Shown: positions 1-8,440, numbered from the stretch's first letter. The stretch is DNA of 38,270 nucleotides from Amycolatopsis kentuckyensis (GCF_002155975.1 NZ_MUMI01000186.1:1-38270), one strand, 5' to 3'. Notes: generated from the sequence alone by a model not told the origin. Numbers and translations: made by a program.

Positions 1-588
1 GCCCGGCGCGCCGGGCCGCACGCGTTCCTGTCCTTCGTGGAAGAACGCGCGGCGATGTTCGCCGGGCTCGCCGACTCGACGATGAGCCGGGACGACGGCT
101 GGCTGTTCATGGTGCTGGGCCGCTCGATCGAACGTGCCGACATGGTCGTGCGGCTGCTGCTCTCCCGGGTCGCGGACCGCGCGTCGTCGCCGGGCTGGAT
201 CACGGTGCTGCGCTCGGCCGGTGCGCAGGACACCTACCTGCGCACCTACCGAGGCGCGCTGGACGCCGGCCGCGTCGTGCAGTTCCTGCTGCGGGACAGG
301 CTGTTCCCGCGTTCGGTGTTCCACGCGCTGTTGCAGGCCGAGGAGTGCCTGCAGCGGCTCGACCCGGGCGGCGGCGCGCGCACCAACGAGAAGTCCGAAG
401 CGCTGCGCGAGCTCGGCCGGGCCCGCAGCGAGCTGGAGTTCCTGCGCCCGTCGGAACTGCTCACCGACCTGCCGCGCCGGCTCGCCGCGCTGCAGACGTC
501 GATCAAGGAAATCGGGGAAGCGGTTTCGATGCAGTACTTCAGCACGTCCCCGTGGGTGGCGTGGAGCGGCGCGGAGGTTTCGCTGTGA
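1..588 (+). CDS. Alpha-E domain protein (DUF403), 5' end missing
   Basis: The reading frame is open from the first base of the window, so the start lies upstream and only the C-terminal 195 residues are seen. The helical, Arg/Glu-rich sequence with 'GRSIERADM' and 'WVAWSG' near the end is typical of the alpha-E (DUF403) family. In many bacteria this family follows a circularly permuted ATP-grasp gene and precedes a transglutaminase gene, and the set is thought to make or process a peptide or amide-linked product. The next gene is such a transglutaminase and overlaps the stop codon by four bases (GTGA), so the two are probably translated together. The ATP-grasp partner is expected just left of the window. 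The family assignment is firm; the biochemical role is not known. Confidence 0.88.
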   Translation, partial: ARRAGPHAFLSFVEERAAMFAGLADSTMSRDDGWLFMVLGRSIERADMVVRLLLSRVADRASSPGWITVLRSAGAQDTYLRTYRGALDAGRVVQFLLRDRLFPRSVFHALLQAEECLQRLDPGGGARTNEKSEALRELGRARSELEFLRPSELLTDLPRRLAALQTSIKEIGEAVSMQYFSTSPWVAWSGAEVSL

Positions 589-1427
589 CGTGGCAGCTGC
601 GGGTGGCGCACCGGACCGGGTACCGGTACGCGACACCGGCGACGCAGTCGTACAACGAGGCCCGGCTGACCCCGCGTTCGGACCGCCGCCAGACGACGGT
701 GGCGACGCGCATCGAAACGACCCCGGCGACCCGCGCCTACCGGTACACGGACTACTGGGGCACGGTCGTGACGTCCTTCGACCTCCACGCGCCGCACACC
801 GAGTTCACCGTGCTGGCGACGTCGGTGGTCGAGACGGCGGACGAAGCGGAGCCGATCCGCACGGCGTCGTGGAAGGACCTGCGGTCCGAAACGGTCATCG
901 ACCACCGCACCGAGTACCTGAGCCCGACCGACTACACCCCGCGCGACGTCACGTTGGCGCGCGAAGCCCGTTCACTGCGCCGCGGGCTGGACCCGGCGGA
1001 CGCGGTGCTGGCAGTGTGCGAGTGGGTGAACAAGCAGCTGAAGTACCAGCCGGGCACCACGGGCGTCCACTCGACGGCGACGGACGCGTGGCAGGCACGC
1101 GAAGGCGTGTGTCAGGACTTCGCGCACGTGACGCTGGTGATGCTGCGCGCGATCGGCGTGCCGGCGCGGTACGTGTCGGGTTACCTGCACACGAAACCGG
1201 ACGCCAAGCTCGGTGAAGTGGTCGAGGGCGAGTCGCACGCCTGGGTCGACGTCTGGACCGGCGGGTGGTGGGCGTACGACCCGACGAACGCGATCCAGGT
1301 CGGGCCGCGGCACGTGTGGGTGGCCATGGGCCGGGACTACGCCGACGTGGCCCCGCTGAAGGGCATCTTCAGCGGCGGCGGGCAGTCCACTTTGGATGTC
1401 TCGGTGCACCTGACCCGGCTGGCCTAG
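585..1427 (+). CDS. Transglutaminase-like cysteine protease family protein
   Basis: This 280-residue protein starts at the GTG that overlaps the upstream stop. The N-terminal beta-rich domain (about residues 1-100, opening 'VTWQLRVAHRTGYRY') is the bacterial transglutaminase N domain. The catalytic core follows: Cys176 in 'GVCQDFAH', His218 in 'ESHAWVDV' and Asp232 in 'AYDPTNA' form the papain-like triad. No signal peptide or membrane segment is visible, so it should act in the cytoplasm. Members beside alpha-E and ATP-grasp genes are thought to cleave or transfer amide bonds in the same pathway. Its stop overlaps the stop of the convergent oxidoreductase gene by four bases (CTAG). The codons for Ser-Thr-Leu-Asp near the C terminus carry a TCCACTTTGGA word found in variant form elsewhere in the window. 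Confidence 0.92.
   Translation: MTWQLRVAHRTGYRYATPATQSYNEARLTPRSDRRQTTVATRIETTPATRAYRYTDYWGTVVTSFDLHAPHTEFTVLATSVVETADEAEPIRTASWKDLRSETVIDHRTEYLSPTDYTPRDVTLAREARSLRRGLDPADAVLAVCEWVNKQLKYQPGTTGVHSTATDAWQAREGVCQDFAHVTLVMLRAIGVPARYVSGYLHTKPDAKLGEVVEGESHAWVDVWTGGWWAYDPTNAIQVGPRHVWVAMGRDYADVAPLKGIFSGGGQSTLDVSVHLTRLA
1386..1396. repeat. TCCACTTTGGA word, variant of a recurring palindrome
   Basis: An 11-base near-palindrome lies in frame near the end of the transglutaminase gene and encodes Ser-Thr-Leu-Asp (last base outside the word). It matches the words at 7686-7696 and 10602-10612 except at the central base, and is in the same codon phase. Confidence 0.4.
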
Positions 1428-2431
1428 AGCAGGAAGGTACCGCCCGCGGCTTCGGCCAGGCCGGCGCCGAACGCCGCGGCCGGCGTGTACGCGCCGGGCT
1501 TGCCTTCGCCGCGGGCGAGCCGGGCCGTCGTCTCGGCCACGACCGCCGCGGTGAAGTCCATCCCCTCGCCCGCGCGCAGCCAGCCTTCGCGGGTCGTGCC
1601 GTCGGGCCAGGTCACGACGGCGTGACCCCAGGAGTGCGCGCGGGGGCGTGGCGCCGCCTTCGCCCGGACCGCGGCGAGCCGCCGGACGGCGAACCGGCGC
1701 ACGGCCGGGATTGACACCAGCCGGCCGAGCACCGGCACGAGCGCCCGCACCACGCGGGAGGTGGGCGCGAGCGTGGAAGTGACCGTGACGTCCGGCGCGC
1801 CGCTCGCCCGCTGGGCGGCGGTCAGCTCGCCGGAAGGAACGCCCGCCGACTTCACCGTCTCGCCGTCCGGCAGGACGATGGTCTGCGGGTCCGCTCCGAG
1901 CCGGGCCAGGTCCGTGGTCAGGGCGTCGACGATGCTGGCGGCCAAGGCGACCCCCAGTGCGCCTTCTTCGACAGCGACGGACGCCAGCGCGTCGACTCGC
2001 ACGCGACTCGGCGTCTCGCGCCCCTCGCACAGCTTCGCGACGACGGCCTCGGTGGCCAGGACACCGAATCCCACGCCGGTCAGGAAGGTGCTGCCGCCGG
2101 CGAGTGCCTCTTCGTGCAGGTCGAGCAGCCGCGGGACCGCCGCCAGGTCCGCCGCCAGGTCGACGTAGTGCCCGCCGGGCAGGCACGCCCGCGCGATCGT
2201 CGCGGCCGTGGCGGCGTACTCGCCGATCGTGTTGACGACGACCGCCGGCCGCTGCCGCCGGATCTCCGCCGCGATCGCCTCGACGCCGTCCGCGACCACG
2301 TATCTCGAGCCCGTGGCCTCCAGGCGGTTCCGGTCGCGCCCGACCAGGACGGCCGGCAACCCGCGCGCGGCCAGTTCGGCGGTGATGGCCCGGCCGGTGC
2401 GGCCCGTGGCGCCGAGTACCCAGATCTCCAT
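1424..2431 (-). CDS. Saccharopine dehydrogenase-like NAD(P)-binding oxidoreductase
   Basis: The 335-residue protein begins 'MEIWVLGATGRTGRAI', a Rossmann nucleotide-binding loop (GATGRTG), followed by a beta-strand and 'VGRDRNRLEA', which suits NADP. Overall it resembles the saccharopine-dehydrogenase/trans-acting enoyl reductase group of small oxidoreductases, whose substrates are usually unknown. The middle part (about residues 120-200) has the alternating strand and helix pattern of the substrate domain. The gene diverges from a TetR regulator, with an 18-bp perfect inverted repeat between them, so TetR repression released by a small ligand is likely. The stop overlaps the transglutaminase stop. 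The exact reaction cannot be told from sequence. Confidence 0.8.
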   Translation of the reverse strand: MEIWVLGATGRTGRAITAELAARGLPAVLVGRDRNRLEATGSRYVVADGVEAIAAEIRRQRPAVVVNTIGEYAATAATIARACLPGGHYVDLAADLAAVPRLLDLHEEALAGGSTFLTGVGFGVLATEAVVAKLCEGRETPSRVRVDALASVAVEEGALGVALAASIVDALTTDLARLGADPQTIVLPDGETVKSAGVPSGELTAAQRASGAPDVTVTSTLAPTSRVVRALVPVLGRLVSIPAVRRFAVRRLAAVRAKAAPRPRAHSWGHAVVTWPDGTTREGWLRAGEGMDFTAAVVAETTARLARGEGKPGAYTPAAAFGAGLAEAAGGTFLL

Positions 2432-2446
2432 GTCGACTCCCGTGAC

Positions 2447-2494
2447 GTCTCAGTGTGTCATCACCGAGGCTAGCACGTGATGACACACTGAGAC
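2447..2494. promoter_or_regulatory. 18-bp perfect inverted repeat, probable TetR operator
   Basis: The arm GTCTCAGTGTGTCATCAC (2447-2464) is matched perfectly by its reverse complement at 2477-2494, with 12 bases between. It fills most of the 80-base gap between the divergent oxidoreductase and TetR genes. The left arm region also holds a smaller gapped palindrome, CTCAGTG-N6-CACCGAG-like, so each arm could bind one TetR dimer. This is direct sequence evidence for the repeat; binding by the adjacent regulator is inferred from its position. Confidence 0.8.
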
Positions 2495-2511
2495 ATCGGT
2501 TAGGGTGAGCC

Positions 2512-3072
2512 GTGGCCAGATGGGATCCCGGGACCGCGGACCGGCTGCGGAAAGCCGCGCTGGAGCTGTACGCCGAGCACGGCTACGACGCCGTGACGAT
2601 CACGCAGATCGCCGAGCGCGCCGGGATCACGCGCCGGACGTACTTCCGCTACTTCCCCGACAAGCGCGAAGTCCTCTTCGCGGGCGCGGAGCAGCTACCG
2701 CCCGCGATCGCCGAAGCCGTGCTCGCCGCCGAAGAAGGCGAGTCACCGCTTCGCACCGCGCTCACCGCACTGGCCGAGGTCGGCACGCGGGTCACGCAGC
2801 TCGTCGACCCGTCCCCCGAACGCCGGGCGGTCATCGCGGCCACGCCCGAGCTCCGCGAACGCGAGCGAAGCAAGGCAGCCGCGATGACCACCGCGATCCG
2901 CGAAGCCCTCGAACTCCGGGGCACCGCGCCCGAGCTGGCGAAACCGGCAGCCCAGGTCGCGGCGATCATCCTCGGCGACGCCTTCGACCGCTGGATCGAC
3001 ACCGGCGGCGCCCACGACTTCCCGGCCTACCTCGACGCGGCCGCCTCGGCATTCCGGGAAGCCTGCCGCTAG
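2512..3072 (+). CDS. TetR family transcriptional regulator
   Basis: This 186-residue protein starts at GTG 2512. Residues about 9-55 form the TetR helix-turn-helix, with 'TITQIAERAGITRRTYFRYF' as the recognition segment and 'PDKREVLF' after it. The remaining all-helical part is the ligand-binding and dimer domain and is too variable to name a ligand. It diverges from the saccharopine-dehydrogenase-like gene and an 18-bp inverted repeat lies immediately upstream, which suggests it represses both itself and the oxidoreductase. Its stop overlaps the stop of the convergent dipeptidase gene by four bases (CTAG). Confidence 0.92.
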   Translation: MARWDPGTADRLRKAALELYAEHGYDAVTITQIAERAGITRRTYFRYFPDKREVLFAGAEQLPPAIAEAVLAAEEGESPLRTALTALAEVGTRVTQLVDPSPERRAVIAATPELRERERSKAAAMTTAIREALELRGTAPELAKPAAQVAAIILGDAFDRWIDTGGAHDFPAYLDAAASAFREACR

Positions 3073-4496
3073 CCGCGGGCGTGCGCGTCCAGGATGTGCG
3101 CGACGGCCTCGGTGACCTGCTGCGCGTAGTCCAGGTGCAGCCACTCGTCCGGCACGTGGATGTTCGAGTCGGCCCCGCACGCGCCCGTGACCAGGAACTG
3201 CGCCTCCGGGTACTTCCGCGAGAGCAGGCCCATGAACGGGATCGAGCCGCCCATGCCGGTGGCGCGGTGGGGGCGGCCGAAGACCTCGTCGCTGACCGTG
3301 CGCAGGGCCGTCGTCAGCCACGGCGACTCGGCCGGCGCGTTCCAGCCGTCCTCCGCCTGGGGCGAACCGAGCGTCACCTTCGCGCCGTACGGGACGTCGG
3401 TGGTCAGGACGCGCTTCACGGCTTCGAGCGCCTTCTCGGCGTCGGCCGTCGGCGGGAGGCGGAAGCTCAGCGTCAACGTCGTGCTCTCGCGCAGCACGTT
3501 GCCGGCGTCGGCGGGCTTCGGGAAGCCGTCGGCGCCGATCACCGACAGGGTCGGGCGCCACGCGTTGTTGAGCATCAGCTCCAGCGCGTCTTCGGTGAGC
3601 ACGCGGCCGCCTTCGACCAGCGGGAACGCCTTCAGCAGCGCCTCCGGGAAGTCCTGCGAGACGGCCTTGAGCTCCGCCAGCCGATCCGCCGGGACGTCGA
3701 CCTTGAGCTCGTCCAGCAGCAGCTCCCCGGTCGCGCTGTCCTCGAGGCGTTCGATCAGGTGCCGCAGGATCCGGAACGAGCTCGCGACGACGCCGCTCGC
3801 GATGCCGGAGTGCTGCGCCGAGCCCAGCAGCTGCACGGTGACGTCGAGGTGCAGCATCCCGCGCAGGCTGGTGACCAGCCACAACCGCTCGTAGTCGCTG
3901 CCGCCGGCGTCGAGGCAGACCACCAGCGAGACGTGGCCGATGCGGTCGGCCAGGTGCTCGACGTAGGCGGGCAGGTCGGGGCTGCCGGACTCCTCGCCGG
4001 TCTCCAGCAGCAGCACGATGCGGGCGTGCTCGCCGCCGGCCGCGTGCACGGCTTCGATCGCCGTGGTCGCCGCGTAGCCGGAGTAGCCGTCGTCGACGGA
4101 CCCGCGGCCGTAGAGGCGGCCGTCGCGGATCACCGGGGTCCACGGGTCGAGGCCCTCGGACCAGCCGCCGACCGGGGGCTGCTTGTCGAGGTGGCCGTAC
4201 ATCAGGACAGTGCCCTTGTCCGCCGCACCCGGGGTCGCCGGGACGTCGACGAGCAACAGCGGAGTCCGGTCTTCGAGCTGGACGACCTCGATGGTCGCGC
4301 CGGGCAGCCCGCGCCCGGCGATCCACTCGCGGACGTGGTCGACGGCGGCGGCGAGGTGGCCGCTCTTCGCCCACTCGGCGTCGAAGGCCGGGGACAAGGC
4401 GGGGATCGCCACCAGCCCGGACAGACTCGGGATGACGCCGTCGGTCCACGACGCCACTACGGATTCACGCACGGATTTCTGCTCCACCCGGCCCAT
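3069..4496 (-). CDS. M20 family metallopeptidase, cytosolic dipeptidase-like
   Basis: The 475-residue protein belongs to the zinc-dependent M20 group that includes carnosinase and cytosolic nonspecific dipeptidase. Metal and catalytic motifs are visible in order: 'YGHLDKQP' (His and Asp), 'GRGSVDDGYSGY' (bridging Asp), and 'ETGEESGS' (catalytic and metal Glu pair). A lid/dimer domain with 'QHSGIASG' lies in the middle and a late metal His is likely in 'MGGSIPFMG' or nearby. No signal peptide is seen. It should release amino acids from dipeptides in the cytoplasm. I chose ATG 4496 as start; GTG 4508 in the same frame is possible. It stands alone, transcribed away from the dehydrogenase operon. 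Confidence 0.88.
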   Translation of the reverse strand: MGRVEQKSVRESVVASWTDGVIPSLSGLVAIPALSPAFDAEWAKSGHLAAAVDHVREWIAGRGLPGATIEVVQLEDRTPLLLVDVPATPGAADKGTVLMYGHLDKQPPVGGWSEGLDPWTPVIRDGRLYGRGSVDDGYSGYAATTAIEAVHAAGGEHARIVLLLETGEESGSPDLPAYVEHLADRIGHVSLVVCLDAGGSDYERLWLVTSLRGMLHLDVTVQLLGSAQHSGIASGVVASSFRILRHLIERLEDSATGELLLDELKVDVPADRLAELKAVSQDFPEALLKAFPLVEGGRVLTEDALELMLNNAWRPTLSVIGADGFPKPADAGNVLRESTTLTLSFRLPPTADAEKALEAVKRVLTTDVPYGAKVTLGSPQAEDGWNAPAESPWLTTALRTVSDEVFGRPHRATGMGGSIPFMGLLSRKYPEAQFLVTGACGADSNIHVPDEWLHLDYAQQVTEAVAHILDAHARG

Positions 4497-4859
4497 CGTG
4501 CCACGCACGTCCGACAGTGCGGCACATCACAACGTCGTCCCACGCCTCGTGCGTGGTCACGCCGGCCGGCACCCGCGTGACCGCTCACGAGCCTGGTGAG
4601 CGCGCGCGCCGGTTCCCTACGCTCGTAGGTCCGATGCTCGGGCTTCCTAACGTTTTCCCTGTTCAGGGGCCCTTTCTCAGCAACAAATCAGTATCCGTGA
4701 CTCACCAAAGCGGTGACCTTCGTGCCAGGATGTCCGCGAGAACCGTCAACGCCGACGGTGACCGAGCGCTTCGGACCCGATGCGCTGGTCCCCGCCGGTG
4801 CAGTCGCTGTGGTCGCCACAAGCGGCCGCCAGAGGCACCGACACCGAGGAGTACTGCGC
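4497..4859. promoter_or_regulatory. 363-base divergent intergenic region before the dehydrogenase operon
   Basis: No convincing gene lies here; the longer in-frame extension of the E1alpha ORF upstream of 4860 has no family match. The stretch holds small inverted repeats: CCACGC/GCGTGG arms at 4540-4556, and CCTACG-CT-CGTAGG at 4616-4629. A patch at about 4647-4700 is clearly richer in A and T than its surroundings and is the likeliest promoter and regulator-binding area for the operon. A good ribosome site (GAGGAG) sits just before ATG 4860. I cannot assign exact -35 and -10 boxes. Confidence 0.5.
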
Positions 4860-6065
4860 ATGCCGTCCGAACAGTGGACGCACCCGGAGCCCGGAGACGG
4901 GCCGGCCGCCGTCGCGGCCCAGCCTTCCCCCGAGCAGGTGATCGCCGGATTGCGGGCAACCAGCGAAGGTGGCGCTGAGCTGACTCAGCTGCTCACCCCC
5001 GAAGGCGAACGGGTCCCCTCGCCCCAGTTCGACAAGTACGTCGAGGACGTCGACGCCGAAGCACTCCGCGGCCTGTACCGCGACATGGTGCTGGTCCGGC
5101 GGGCCGACCGCGAGGCCAACGCCATGCAGCGCCAGGGTCAGCTGGGCATCTGGGTCCCGCTGCTGGGCCAGGAAGCCGCGCAGATCGGCTCCGGCCGCGC
5201 GCTCAAGGCCAACGACATGGCGTTCCCCAGCTATCGCGAGCACGGCGTCGCGTACGCGCGCGGGGTCGACATGAAGGACCTGCTGGGCATCTTCCGGTGC
5301 ACCGACCACAGCGGCTGGGACTACCAGCGGCACGGTTTCCACCCGTACACCATCGTGATCGGCAACCAGGTGCTCAACGCCGCCGGTTACGCGATGGGCC
5401 AGAAGTTCGAGGGCAAGGTCGGCGACGACGACGGCGAAGCCACGATCTGCTACTTCGGCGACGGCGCCACTTCGCAGGGTGACGTCCACGAAGGATTCGT
5501 CTGGGCCGCGGTCTACGACGCGCCGCTCGTCTTCTTCTGCCAGAACAACCAGTGGGCCATCTCCGAGCCGACCGAGCGCCAGTCGCGCCTGCCGCTGTAC
5601 CAGCGCGCCCGCGGCTACGGCTTCCCCGGCATCCGCGTCGACGGCAACGACGTCCTGGCCTGCCTGGCGGTGTCGCGCTGGGCGCTCGACGAGTGCCGCC
5701 ACGGCAACGGCCCGGTGCTGATCGAGGCGTTCACCTACCGGATGGACGCGCACACGACGACCGACGACCCCACCCGCTACCGGCTCTCCGACGAGCTGGA
5801 GGAGTGGAAGCTCAAGGACCCGATCGAGCGCGTCCGCGCGTACCTGGCCCGCGGCGGCTACGCCGACCAGGCGTTCTTCGACAGCGTCCAGGCCGACGCC
5901 GACAGTTTCGCCGCCGACCTGCGCGAGTACACGTTCAACATGCCCGAGCCACCGCCCGAGAGGATCTTCAGCAACGTCTACGCCGAGGGCAACCCGGTGC
6001 TGGAGGCGCAGCGCGAAGAGTTCCTGTCCTACCTCGACGGCTTCGTATCGGCGGGTGAGCACTGA
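4860..6065 (+). CDS. bkdA: 2-oxoacid dehydrogenase E1 alpha subunit (branched-chain or pyruvate)
   Basis: This 401-residue protein is the thiamine-diphosphate-binding alpha chain of an E1 decarboxylase. The ThDP/Mg motif is around residue 200, 'GDGATSQGDVHEGF', ending in 'QNNQWAISEP'. The active-site loop reads 'YRMDAHTTTDDPTRYR', close to branched-chain alpha-keto acid dehydrogenase, and the order alpha-beta-E2 matches actinobacterial bkdABC loci. Pyruvate as substrate cannot be excluded. I chose ATG 4860 because GAGGAG lies at proper spacing; an in-frame start at 4713 has no support. The stop overlaps the next start by one base (TGATG), so subunit translation is coupled. E1 oxidatively decarboxylates the keto acid and passes the acyl group to the E2 lipoyl arm. 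Confidence 0.92.
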   Translation: MPSEQWTHPEPGDGPAAVAAQPSPEQVIAGLRATSEGGAELTQLLTPEGERVPSPQFDKYVEDVDAEALRGLYRDMVLVRRADREANAMQRQGQLGIWVPLLGQEAAQIGSGRALKANDMAFPSYREHGVAYARGVDMKDLLGIFRCTDHSGWDYQRHGFHPYTIVIGNQVLNAAGYAMGQKFEGKVGDDDGEATICYFGDGATSQGDVHEGFVWAAVYDAPLVFFCQNNQWAISEPTERQSRLPLYQRARGYGFPGIRVDGNDVLACLAVSRWALDECRHGNGPVLIEAFTYRMDAHTTTDDPTRYRLSDELEEWKLKDPIERVRAYLARGGYADQAFFDSVQADADSFAADLREYTFNMPEPPPERIFSNVYAEGNPVLEAQREEFLSYLDGFVSAGEH

Positions 6066-7057
6066 TGTCCGACCTCCAGAAACTCACCATCGGCAAGGCC
6101 CTCAACCTCGGCCTGCGCCGCGCGATGGAAGAGGACCCGAAGGTCCTGATCATGGGCGAGGACGTCGGCAAGCTCGGCGGCGTCTTCCGGATCACCGACG
6201 GCCTGCAGAAGGACTTCGGCGAGCAGCGCGTGCTGGACACCCCGCTCGCCGAGTCGGGCATCATCGGCACCGCGGTCGGCCTGGCCGTGCGCGGCTTCCG
6301 GCCGGTGTGCGAGATCCAGTTCGAGGGCTTCATCTTCCCCGGCTTCGACCAGATCTCCTCGCAGCTGGCGAAGCTGCACTACCGGACGCAGGGCAAGATC
6401 AAGATGCCGGTCGTGATCCGAGTGCCGTTCGGCGGCGGGATCGGCGCGGTCGAGCACCATTCGGAGTCGCCGGAGTCGCTGTTCGCGCACATCCCGGGCC
6501 TCAAGGTCGTGTCGATCTCGAACGCCGTCGACGCCTACTGGGGCATCCAGCAGGCGATCAAGTCGGACGATCCGGTGCTGTTCTTCGAGCCGAAGCGGCT
6601 GTACCACTCGGGTGCGCTGCGGGCCGAAATCGACGTCACCGGCACGCCGGTCCCGTGCTTCTCGTCGCGGGTCGTGCGCGAAGGCACGACGGCGACGGTC
6701 GTCGCGTACGGGCCGTCGGTGAAGGTCGCCCTCGACGCGGCCGCCGCGGCCGAGGACGAAGGCAAGTCCCTCGAGGTCATCGACCTGCGCACGCTCTCGC
6801 CGCTGGACCTCGGCCCGGTGTTCGAGTCGGTGCGCAAGACCGGACGGCTGATCGCGCTGTCGGAGGCGCCGTCGGAGTCGTCGCTGACGTCGGAGATCGC
6901 CGCGCGCGTCCAGCAGGAGTGCTTCTACTCGCTGGAAGCGCCCGTCCTCCGGGTGACCGGGTTCGACACGCCGTACCCGCCGGCCAAGCTCGAGGAGCAC
7001 TACCTCCCCGACCTGGACCGGGTGCTGCACGCCGTCGACCGCTCGCTCGCCTGGTAA
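6065..7057 (+). CDS. bkdB: 2-oxoacid dehydrogenase E1 beta subunit
   Basis: The 330-residue protein is the beta chain of the heterotetrameric E1. It opens with the pyrimidine-binding domain: 'MGEDVGKLGGVFRITDGLQ', then 'DTPLAESGIIGTAVGLA' and 'QFEGFIFPGFDQISSQLAK', all family signatures. The C-terminal transketolase-like domain starts around residue 200 ('TVVAYGPSVKVALDAA') and ends 'RVTGFDTPYPPAKLEEHYLPD', which is highly conserved. Length is normal. It begins one base inside the E1alpha stop and is followed 17 bases later by the E2 gene with a GGGGGA ribosome site, so all three are one operon. It works only with E1alpha, at whose interface the cofactor sits. Confidence 0.94.
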   Translation: MSDLQKLTIGKALNLGLRRAMEEDPKVLIMGEDVGKLGGVFRITDGLQKDFGEQRVLDTPLAESGIIGTAVGLAVRGFRPVCEIQFEGFIFPGFDQISSQLAKLHYRTQGKIKMPVVIRVPFGGGIGAVEHHSESPESLFAHIPGLKVVSISNAVDAYWGIQQAIKSDDPVLFFEPKRLYHSGALRAEIDVTGTPVPCFSSRVVREGTTATVVAYGPSVKVALDAAAAAEDEGKSLEVIDLRTLSPLDLGPVFESVRKTGRLIALSEAPSESSLTSEIAARVQQECFYSLEAPVLRVTGFDTPYPPAKLEEHYLPDLDRVLHAVDRSLAW

Positions 7058-7073
7058 GGGGGATTTCCGCGCA

Positions 7074-8402
7074 ATGCCCACGTACAAGCAATTCCCCCTG
7101 GCCGACACGGCGGAGGGGCTGACCGAAGCCGACATCCTGTCCTGGCACGTGAAGCCGGGCGACACGGTGACGGTGAACCAGATCGTGGTCGAGATCGAGA
7201 CCGCGAAGGCCGCCGTGGAGCTGCCGATCCCGTGGGCCGGGGTCGTCACGGAGCTGCACGTCGAGCCGGGGCAGACGGTGGAGGTCGGCACGCCGATCCT
7301 CACCATCGACATCGACCCCGGCGGTGCGGCCGCTCCGGCTCCCGCCGCCGCTCCGGCCGCCCCGGCTCCGGCCGAGGAAGAGGAGATGAAGCCGCTGGTC
7401 GGCTACGGCTCCAAGGCCGTGGTCACGCAGCGGCGGGCCCGCAAGGGTGCGGAACCCGCTCCGGCTGCCGCGGTCGCCGCTCCTCCGGCGCCTGCTCCGG
7501 TCGCGGCTCCGCGCGGCGGGTACGTCCCGTTGGCGAAGCCGCCGGTGCGGAAGCTGGCGAAGGATCTCGGCGTCGATCTGCACGCGCTGACCGGCAGCGC
7601 TTCAGGTGGCGTGATCACCCGCGAGGACGTCGAGCGGGCGGCCAACGGCGCCGCCGCGCCGGCCACGCCTGCCGCGCCGGCCGTGTCCACTGTGGACAGC
7701 GGGGCGCGCGAGCGGCGGGTGCCGATCAAGGGCGTCCGGAAGATGACCGCGGCCGCGATGGTGCAGAGCGCGTACACCGCTCCGCACGTCACGGAGTTCC
7801 TGACCATCGACGTCACGCCGATGATGGAGTTCCGCGAGAAGCTGAAGAAGTCGCGGGAGTTCGCCGGGGTCAAGGTCACGCCACTGACGTTCGCCGCGAA
7901 GGCCGTGTGCCTGGCGGCGAAGCGGACACCGGACGTCAACGCGGTCTGGGACGAGGCGGCGCAGGAGATCGTCTACAAGGACTACGTCCACCTCGGGATC
8001 GCCGCGGCCACCCCGCGCGGCCTGATCGTGCCGAAGGTCCGCGACGCCGACTCGATGTCGCTGAAGGAGCTGGCCCAGGCGCTGACGGCCCTGACCGACA
8101 CGGCCCGCGAGGGCAAGACGTCCCCGGCGGACATGGCGAACGGCACGATCACGATCACGAACGTGGGCGTGTTCGGCGTCGACACCGGAACACCGATCAT
8201 CAACCCGGGCGAGTCCGCGATCCTGTGCCTCGGCGCGATCAAGGACCAGCCGTGGGTGGTGGACGGCGAGATCAAGGTCCGCAAGGTGCTCCAGCTGTCG
8301 CTGAGCTTCGACCACCGCGTGGTCGACGGCCAGCAGGGCTCGGAGTTCCTCGCCGACGTCGGCGCGCTGCTGGCCGACCCGGCGATGGCCATGACGTACT
8401 GA
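7074..8402 (+). CDS. bkdC: Dihydrolipoamide acyltransferase E2 component
   Basis: This 442-residue E2 has the standard three parts. The lipoyl domain is at residues 1-80 with Lys45 in 'ETAKAAVE' as the lipoylation site. An Ala/Pro-rich linker leads to the peripheral subunit-binding domain ('RKLAKDLGVDLHALTGS', about 155-190). A second linker leads to the catalytic domain ending with 'SFDHRVVDG' (His414, Asp418). It accepts the acyl group from E1 and transfers it to CoA, and forms the core of the complex. One linker carries a TGTCCACTGTGGACA palindrome read as Ser-Thr-Val-Asp. No E3 (dihydrolipoamide dehydrogenase) gene is in the window, so a shared E3 is expected elsewhere. A hairpin terminator follows. 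Confidence 0.93.
   Translation: MPTYKQFPLADTAEGLTEADILSWHVKPGDTVTVNQIVVEIETAKAAVELPIPWAGVVTELHVEPGQTVEVGTPILTIDIDPGGAAAPAPAAAPAAPAPAEEEEMKPLVGYGSKAVVTQRRARKGAEPAPAAAVAAPPAPAPVAAPRGGYVPLAKPPVRKLAKDLGVDLHALTGSASGGVITREDVERAANGAAAPATPAAPAVSTVDSGARERRVPIKGVRKMTAAAMVQSAYTAPHVTEFLTIDVTPMMEFREKLKKSREFAGVKVTPLTFAAKAVCLAAKRTPDVNAVWDEAAQEIVYKDYVHLGIAAATPRGLIVPKVRDADSMSLKELAQALTALTDTAREGKTSPADMANGTITITNVGVFGVDTGTPIINPGESAILCLGAIKDQPWVVDGEIKVRKVLQLSLSFDHRVVDGQQGSEFLADVGALLADPAMAMTY
7684..7698. repeat. TGTCCACTGTGGACA palindrome inside the E2 linker
   Basis: A 15-base palindrome (7-base arms around a central T) lies in frame in the linker between the E3-binding and catalytic domains and encodes Ser-Thr-Val-Asp. 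The core TCCACTGTGGA recurs at 10602-10612 in the same codon phase in the ABC transporter gene. Confidence 0.55.
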
Positions 8403-8412
8403 GTTTTCGCAG

Positions 8413-8440
8413 GTGGGGGCCGCCTTCGGGCGGCCCTCAC
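8413..8440. terminator. Bidirectional hairpin terminator with UUCG loop
   Basis: GTGGGGGCCGCC pairs with GGCGGCCCTCAC around a TTCG tetraloop, giving a 12-bp stem with one G-U pair. It lies between the convergent E2 and DUF6191-like genes. The minus-strand stop codon (8437-8439) is inside the stem, so for that gene the hairpin begins before translation ends. There is no long T-run, as is usual in high-GC actinobacteria. Confidence 0.75.

Noticed and set aside
4540..4556. Small hairpin as terminator of an upstream gene
   Set aside because: Both neighbouring genes are transcribed away from it, so nothing needs terminating there.
2505..4580. A 691-codon open frame on the plus strand across the TetR and dipeptidase genes
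   Set aside because: Its product is a low-complexity Arg/Pro/Ala-rich sequence without domains, an antisense shadow of the real genes in high-GC DNA.
4713..4859. Longer start for the E1alpha gene
   Set aside because: ATG 4860 has a strong ribosome site and gives normal family length; the added residues match no known N-terminus.
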